DNA from: Emmonsiellopsis sp. PD_33
Lineage: Eukaryota > Ascomycota > Eurotiomycetes > Onygenales > Ajellomycetaceae
Assembly (NCBI GenBank): GCA_032988165.1
Contig: JANTQF010000014.1
Location: forward strand, 62,001 to 126,000
Direction of reading: 5' to 3'
DNA length: 64,000 nt
Shown here: piece by piece, positions 57,397 to 64,000 of the stretch
Numbering within the stretch: position 1 is the first letter of the stretch
How the letters are laid out: every line of letters starts with the position of its first letter
Notes under the pieces: model-generated
The model's database searches: none
What the model saw: only the letters and a program-made list of their open reading frames with translations
What the model was told of the DNA's origin: nothing
Translations under genes and position numbers: made by a program

Positions 57397-60300
57397 ATGC
57401 CACCTCTATTCTCAAACATCTCTACCTCAGACTCAGACAGTAAGCTCCCATCTACCTCTAACTCTAATCTAGAGTCTCCTATCAGCCCTACAGCACTCCC
57501 AGATAGCCCTATACTGGTCAGGAATGGATCTTCACAGGATGATAACTAGAGCCTCCCAACCCTCAACCTTAATTCAGAGGATGAAGCCTGGTTGTCATGA
57601 ATTGATAATTAATTCCTAATGGAGGATGAGATCATGTGTCAGCTCTACATGGAAGTAGAGGCACAGGAACAGGCACAGCTAAATACCAGCAATAAATAGG
57701 ATCCATCTACAATGGGGGGGGAATTATCACAGACCCTAGTAGGGGGACCTAGGGACAGAAGTAAATGCTCTACTATCTTCAAATTCCTTGATGTAGCAGT
57801 TAAGGTTAATGCTAACTAGAGTCAAATTGAAAGATTCAGAGTTCTTAAATGTAAAAAAGTAGGAAAAGATCTCATCTTTATAGATGATTTAGTGGAGCAA
57901 TTCCATGATAAACTCTGAACTAATAGTGCTAAAGATTTCTATAATCAAACATCAGCTGCAGTGTTTGCAACATTCAATGGAATGAAAGCAGGAGTGGAAA
58001 AACCATTAGATACACAGTAAAACTCAGAAGATAATCAATTAGAATCTCAACAAACATGTATATGTGGTGGAAAACATTGAGTCATGAGATGCTTCTATCT
58101 CAATCCAGAGACCCATCTGAAAACCTTCATTTTAAATCTAGAGACTGAGAAAAAGATCAAATAAGAGTTGGAGAACAATAAGAAGCTCAAAAAGATGATG
58201 GAAAAGGCTGTGGTGAAGGCTAAAAAGAATAAGGAAAAGGATTTAAAAACCTCAATGACCCTGAAAAATGACATCAATGCTACTATTACTTCTGAAACTG
58301 AATCTACCAAAGATGCAGGTGAAGCTTTTAATGGTGCATTTGCAACTGCCCTGATTGTTCTAAGCAGTGATTTTTCTCAGATTGATAACTACCCACTCAG
58401 AAATAGCTTTATTTATGATAATGGAGCAAATTAGCATGTTTGTAATAACTACTGATATTTTCAGGATTTTTGCATTGTTGAGGAAAAGATGCAGGCCAGA
58501 GATACTATAGTCCTGATCCATAGCTGTGGCAATATCCCAGTATGCCTCCAGACCCTCCACAGCAAAAAATTATATACACTACTTGATGTCACCTACATGT
58601 CTACCTTCTTCATGAATATTGCTGCAGCTCCAGTGTTTAACTGACAAGATATACAGATAGATGAATTAAACTGCAGGCTAATTGATAAGAAAGGTAATGT
58701 TTGATTCCTACTGCAGTATTACTATGAAAAATTCATTCTTGAATATAACCCTCCAAATGATACCATCTTTACTATCTGAATACTTCCTTAGCTTCCTATC
58801 CCAGCCTCAACAGCCCTGTGGCATAAATGCCTTGGTCACCCTGGCCTAGAAGCTCTTGAACATCTACCTAAATTCATGGCAGGGGCCCACCTCACTAACA
58901 GCCCAAAAACCACTGACTGCATGGCCTGCACACCAGGCAAATCCCACCTCCAAATATCTCAAAAATAGATGAATAGAGGCAATAAGCCATTCAAAGTCAT
59001 TCATTTTGACCTTACCCATGTGTCTTTGGCCTATAATAGAGACTGTTATCTTGCTCACATCTATGACCCCCTTACTCATACTTATTGGGCTAAGGTGCTT
59101 CCTATAAAAGACCATTGCAAATCATTTCTAGAAAAATTCATTAATGAAGTTGAAAAACACTACAGTTTGAAGGTTCTAACCCTTCATACAGATGGAGAAA
59201 CATTGCTTATAAAGGCTTTTCTTAATAAGATTGAGATACATGGCATTCATGTTGATCCTTCACCTCCCTGTATGCCAGAATCTAATAGTGCAGCTGAATG
59301 CTCAGGGGGTATGATTACTACTCTGAGCTGTACAATTTGAATTGCTGTAAATCTCCCTGAAGATCTCTGACCTGAAGTATATAAGGCTGTGATATATCTT
59401 CTTAACTGAACACTAGTCCAGCAACTTGAATGGAAGACCCCAATATAGGCCCTAGCCTTCTATCTTAATAAACCAATGGATTTTGATCTCAGTCACCTAC
59501 ATGCATACAGATGCTGAGCATACATATTAGATAAGACCATTCTGAAGCTCTAAAAACTTGCCCTGTGTGCTAAAATTGGACACCTGGTAGGTTATGAATC
59601 AAATAATATTTTCCATATCTGGCTCCTGAGAGAGTAAAAGATCATTATAACCCAGGATGTTATATTCAATGAAGACTTCTACTTTGATCCAGGTGATTTA
59701 CCTAAGAATCTTTCACTTACATCTCTGATACCAGTGGATTTACTACCACCAAACAACATTCTAAAAAGTGTCAGATTTGATGTTCAGAAATTCAAGAGTT
59801 CTGAAGATGAAGTCAAAACCAACACCCCTTCTGAAACCTCAATACCTAACTCTGAAACAGTAGATATGACTTCAAAAACAATGCCAGATTTATCTTCTCA
59901 AGCATTGCTAACCTCAGAACCAACTCCTACATCATTTACTGGTTCCCCCAAATTTTTGATGCCAATCAGCAGAATCCAGCAATTAGATAATCCTGATGGT
60001 CAACTTGACATAGATGCTAATATCAATATTGATGATCCATCAGGTTAACTGCTTGATTCTCTTCAGTCAGGCCTATCTTCTATAAATAAGCCCCCAGCTG
60101 CTTCTCCTAGGGAAATACACAGTGATATATCAACTGACCACATAGTTTTAGGATACCATACTCAAAAACTGAATCTGAAGTGAACTGGCTACATCACCAC
60201 TCTCAATCATATAGATCATTCCCTGAGATTCTATACTACTTTTACTACAGCCTGAACAAATGAACCTCTATCTCACCCTCTACACTGAGATAACCTTCCC

Positions 60301-61863
60301 CCTCCCCCTTGCAGATGGAAGGAAGCTTTGTGCCATAAATTTAAAGATGATTGATTACATGCTGCTCAAATCAAATATGATACCCTACAATGGAAAGGAT
60401 GCTGGAAAAAGGTCCCCAAACATAAGGTTAAATATCAGCCTTTACCACTTATGTGGGTATTTACATACAAATTCAACACAGATGGGATCCTTCAAAAATT
60501 CAAGGCCTATATTATCATTCATGGAGATCTATGGAAAAATGAAAAAGCAGAGACTAGATCTACAACACTGGCACTGAAAGTTTTTCACCTTATTATGACT
60601 ATAGCAGCTGCTTTTGATCTGGAAACACACCAATATGATACCATTAACACCTTTCTCAATGCTATTCTCATTGACAAAATCTATGTCAAACCACCTCCTG
60701 AATACAAAGTTCCCAGCTATATATTGCTCCTCCTTCAAGCACTTTACAGACTTCCTGAATCTCCCCTATATTGGAATGATGAGTTGAAAATGACACTGCT
60801 GAAGCTAGGCCTGACCTAGGTCCCTAAGGAATCTTGTCTTTTTATAGGACTAGGTCTTATAGTGTTTTTCTATGTGGATGATATGGTCATTGTATATCAT
60901 TGACATCATAAATCAGTATTTATTGATTTTGCAGCCCAATTAATGAGCACTTATGAGCTCCAAGATATGGGAGAAGTTAAATGGTTTTTGGGAATTTGTG
61001 TCCTTCAAGATTGCACAGCTCAAAAACTCTGGTTGTGCCAGGACAGTTATATGGCCAAAATAGCAGCAAAATTCAGGGTTGAATGTCACAAACCCTATCA
61101 TACATCTACCCCTGCTGAACCAGTCTATTCTTATAGTGGTTTTCTCACCCCTCAAGAGATTCACAGCTATCAATGCTAAATCAGCTCTATTATCCACCCT
61201 TCCATAGGAACTCAGCCCAATCTCACCTTCTCTGCCAGAGTCCTTGCTGATCATATGATTGAATCTTCACCACAACATGATGATCTTCTACATCATGTTA
61301 TTGCTCATGGGTATCAAATCTGGAATCTTGCCATTAAATATAGTGCTCTCAAAGCTGATGACAAAGGCCTGGCATTCCAAATCTATACTGACACTGCTTA
61401 TGCTGATGACCTGGCTACCCACTGGAGTACTCAAGAGATGGTTTTCACCCTTTTCAGAGGGGCAATTAACTGGAAGTTCTCAAAGTAATAGACCATTATA
61501 ACCTCTTCCACTGAGGCAGAGCTTTTGGCCCTATCTACAACAGTCAAAGAGGTATACTGGTGGAAACATCTATCCAATCAAATTGATTTTGACCTGAAAT
61601 GCATATTGGTCATTCAGAATGACAACATCCAGGCTATACACCTACTCAAGGATAAAGCTCTCTGTGTTATAATGAAGCTCTGCCATATCAACATTCATGG
61701 TCACTGGCTTCAACAGGAAGTCTAATGGGGCTGAATATCTATTAAATGGATAGGTATGAAGAAAATACCTGTAGATGGCTTCACCAAATCCCTTCCTCAT
61801 GCTGCTCATGAGAAATTCTACTGTCTCATTAATCTTGTCAATATAAGTATGAAATTAAGGTAG
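57397..61863 (+). pseudogene. Ty1/copia polyprotein, full-length frame with many stops
   Basis: A single frame of 1,488 codons runs from the ATG at 57397 to TAG at 61861-61863. Gag (to about 58120) ends in a knuckle CICGGKH.VMRC. The protease motif FIYDNGAN stands near 58420 (DTGA in active elements). The GAG-pre-integrase finger reads LWHKCLGHPGLEALEHL ... CMACTPGKSH (58810-58960). Integrase reads IHFDLTHVS, TLHTDGET and PESNSAAEC (D, D, E at about 59010, 59190, 59280). RT (60440-60900) includes THQYDTINTFLNA and the box FYVDDMVI. RNase H has QIYTDTAYADDLATHWST and SSTEAELLALS, ending VDGFTKSLPHA. Dozens of stops but no frameshift. A polypurine-like GAGGGAGTA precedes the 3' LTR. Confidence 0.9.
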
Positions 61864-61915
61864 TTCTTCACCTTCAAATTACCTCCACTCTGCTTGGTAA
61901 TCCACTGAGGGAGTA

Positions 61916-62250
61916 TGTGAGAAGCAGTATGATATGCACCCCAAGTGCCTGCAGACTGTGAGAGGTCAATCCTCTATTTTTCAGTCATTCAGTTTTGTAT
62001 CAATAGATTTTTCATTGTTTCCTTCTCAATAGTGATAATAACTGATCATCCCTATTGTTTTCTACACCTATTTTGTATGGTTTATTAGATTTTCATTATC
62101 TTGGGCAATCACATGTCAGTAGCTATAAATAGTGGTGAAATCTGCCAACTTATAGACAAAGGAATCAATCATCTTTCTCCTCATGGATTTCTCTAACTAT
62201 ATTCAACCCTCTTACAAGATCTCACTACTCCTTTATTATTTCCCACTACA
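61916..62250 (+). repeat. Copia 3' LTR
   Basis: It starts TGTGAGAAGCAG directly after CTGAGGGAGTA (polypurine tract remnant), 53 bases after the polyprotein stop, and ends ..CCCACTACA, so it has TG...CA borders and is 335 bases long. Its 3' half matches the remnant at 17130-17286. CTATAAATAG near 62125 is a good TATA box candidate. Confidence 0.7.
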
Positions 62251-63185
62251 TCAGTTTTAAATTGCTTAACTATTTCAAATCCACCTACCTCTCATTTCAG
62301 CTGCTGCCTGAGGCCCAACAATCATTTTTTGGATTAACCATATAATTTTCTATGTACTATCCCACATGTATTTTTAATGTTTAATTTTTAATATGAATAT
62401 TTAATTGCATTGTTGAGAAATCATTAAAAATCTACAGGCATTTACAGCAGGATGAGGCAGGCATTGGGTGGGACTGAGCATTGAGTGGTGAGTCATATTA
62501 TATCCCTACTGATTCCCCTGATTCTACTCCCTCCTTCAAGCCCTGATTCACCCAAGATTGGTGATGTTGAGAATACTGCTTGAATGGAGGATCCTAGTCA
62601 CCACTGGAATTTCACTAAGGTCAGGGAAGGACCTGAGTGGCAGTATTACTATGAAGTATGTACCAAGGAGGTGAATTAACTCTATGAAATCAGTGCATCA
62701 ATTGGATTCTGCATCACAGCATCTTTATAATCATCTATGTTGACAACCTTTGCCTCCACAGTTCTGACAACTCCTATATTCTCTGATATTATTTTATTTA
62801 TTATGTTATTGAGCCCCTTTTACTTTCCCTATTTGGATTTTTCCTTTTATTTTGGATACCTTACCCCTCCACAGCATGATGTATATGTCCTTCTGTTTTA
62901 AGAACTTGTACACTTTTCTTCTCAGAACTTACCTTTACCTTATAGAGGTTTTGTATGCTTTCCTTCTCACTGGAGGTGCTGTGCACTCTTCTTTTGAGAT
63001 GCCTGCCCTCTATGAGGGGAAAGTATACAGTAAACTAAACAGTAGGTCAGGATAGTCTTTTGTAGCTTCAGCTTTGATGGCATTACCATCTCTAACTGTT
63101 TACTCTAAATTGACAGTATTTTCCTTGGCTATAGTGTCAGAAGTGTACCCACTGTTCCTCAATTTCACCCTTTGATTTCAAAAAG
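62251..63185. other. No recognised gene
   Basis: A short plus-strand open frame (62852-63055, hydrophobic) has no motif. Nothing else recognised. Confidence 0.4.
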
Positions 63186-63189
63186 ATGC

Positions 63190-63435
63190 TAGGGATATTC
63201 TCCATACTGGGGCTGGATGTTCTGAATCACTAAGAACTGAGCTATGGTAATATTATCATGCTTGGAGATGATAGAGATATCTCACATACTAGGAGTTCTG
63301 AATATTCAGAGTCACTGAGGACTAAGCTATAACAACATCACCATGCTTGGAAATAGCAGGAATATCTTGCATACTGGGAGTTCTGAATATTCAGAGTCAT
63401 TAAGGACTAAGCTATGGTAATGTCACCATGTGGAG
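63190..63435 (+). repeat. Tandem repeat of about 85 bases, three units
   Basis: GCTATGGTAA at 63241 and 63411 and GCTATAACAA at 63325 mark units of 84 and 86 bases. They share GGGAGTTCTGAATATTCAGA and GTCACTGAGGACTAAGC-like blocks. Confidence 0.8.
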
Positions 63436-63644
63436 ATTCAGCTCAAATTTCCAAGCTCAGAGTAACACTTTAACCCTTCAACTGTCCAACAAGCAACATT
63501 CAACAGCCATTGTGCTCTACATGCATGGATGGATATGCTAGATATATAACTTCACCTATATTGAAACTAGGACACACTACTTAAAGAAGACTCAACAAGT
63601 AAATACATCTTTTCTTTCTCCCCTCTAAACTCTATCATTTCATT

Positions 63645-64000
63645 ATGGGGGTCTTCAGTGTTTCTACTAATAGCAACTTAGTGGATGAGGCACTGAAGCT
63701 ATCTACAAATATTCTAAACTAGTTCACAGCAGTAAATATACTGAATGAGTAAGGATGTGATCAGCAATCAGATGAGCAGCATCATGAGCTGCTAAAGCTC
63801 AGTGTGGTCTTACCTGTTATTAATGATGAAGATAACTACCAATTTCTCCCTGGGTATTTCAAGGTAGATGGGATTCTTAAGAGGGTGGAGGACTCATACT
63901 CTTTAACCTACTGTGCAAGGCTCATCAGCAGGGACATTTTGAATGTGAGAAATCATCTTATTCTATTTCTTCTATCTCCTTCATCTACTCACACTATTCT
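63645..64000 (+). pseudogene. Start of a hypothetical gene, truncated by the window end
   Basis: The ATG at 63645 gives MGVFSVSTNSNLVDEALKLS. After two in-frame stops it continues HHELLKLSVVLPVINDEDNY, FLPGYFKVDGILKRVEDSY and LTYCARLISRDIL. A GTGAGA donor candidate lies near 63945. FKVDGILKRV with the following Y has a faint chromodomain look (YxVExIL), but no aromatic cage can be confirmed. The gene follows a tandem repeat by about 210 bases, like the gene at 19026. The rest lies outside. Confidence 0.35.

Overview
This window looks like a block of heavily mutated, transposon-rich DNA from a filamentous fungus, most likely an ascomycete. The evidence is a Tad1-like LINE, Ty3/gypsy elements (one with a chromodomain), Ty1/copia elements, a hAT transposase remnant, and short introns of about 46-68 bases with GT...AG ends and CTAAT-type branch sites. 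The exact species cannot be told from the sequence. The most striking property is that CpG is almost absent: reading by eye I noticed one CpG (about 17485) in 64 kb. Most coding relics keep their frame over long distances but carry many in-frame stops. That pattern fits directed C-to-T decay of CpG (RIP-like, or deamination of methylated cytosine), not random indel decay.

Layout. 1-1.8 kb: minus-strand LINE (ORF1 with zinc knuckles, start of the ORF2 endonuclease). 2.8-3.7 and 10.0-10.5 kb: two related LINE ORF1 fragments. 5.9-9.4 kb: spliced hypothetical genes, one with a cysteine-rich DUF3716-like motif. 10.7 kb: tRNA-like relic. 11.0-13.4 kb: copia gag abutting an integrase-type element fragment and a hAT relic. 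13.4-18.1 kb: solo LTRs and a chromodomain integrase end. 18.3-23.2 kb: a 180-base tandem repeat followed by a multi-exon unknown gene that contains duplicated exon-intron modules. 25-30 kb: repeats, a gypsy integrase fragment and a JmjC gene relic. 30-39 kb: minus-strand unknown genes around a very AT-rich gypsy reverse transcriptase. 39-45.5 kb: inverted and tandem repeats, a second zinc-finger/JmjC copy, and a minus-strand gene with a protein repeat array. 46.8-48.7 kb: a repeat-rich protein ending in a Myb/SANT (telobox-like) domain. 51.5-57.1 kb: a gypsy element. 57.4-62.25 kb: a copia element with its complete polyprotein frame and 3' LTR. 63.2-64 kb: a tandem repeat and the start of another unknown gene.

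Besides the transposons, the window holds four low-copy-looking genes or gene families of unknown role. Each is associated with a tandem array: the ZnF-JmjC pair, the exon-module gene, the minus-strand repeat protein and the Myb protein. They are decayed in the same CpG-free manner, so they were probably themselves repeated in this genome. No intact gene can be claimed with confidence.
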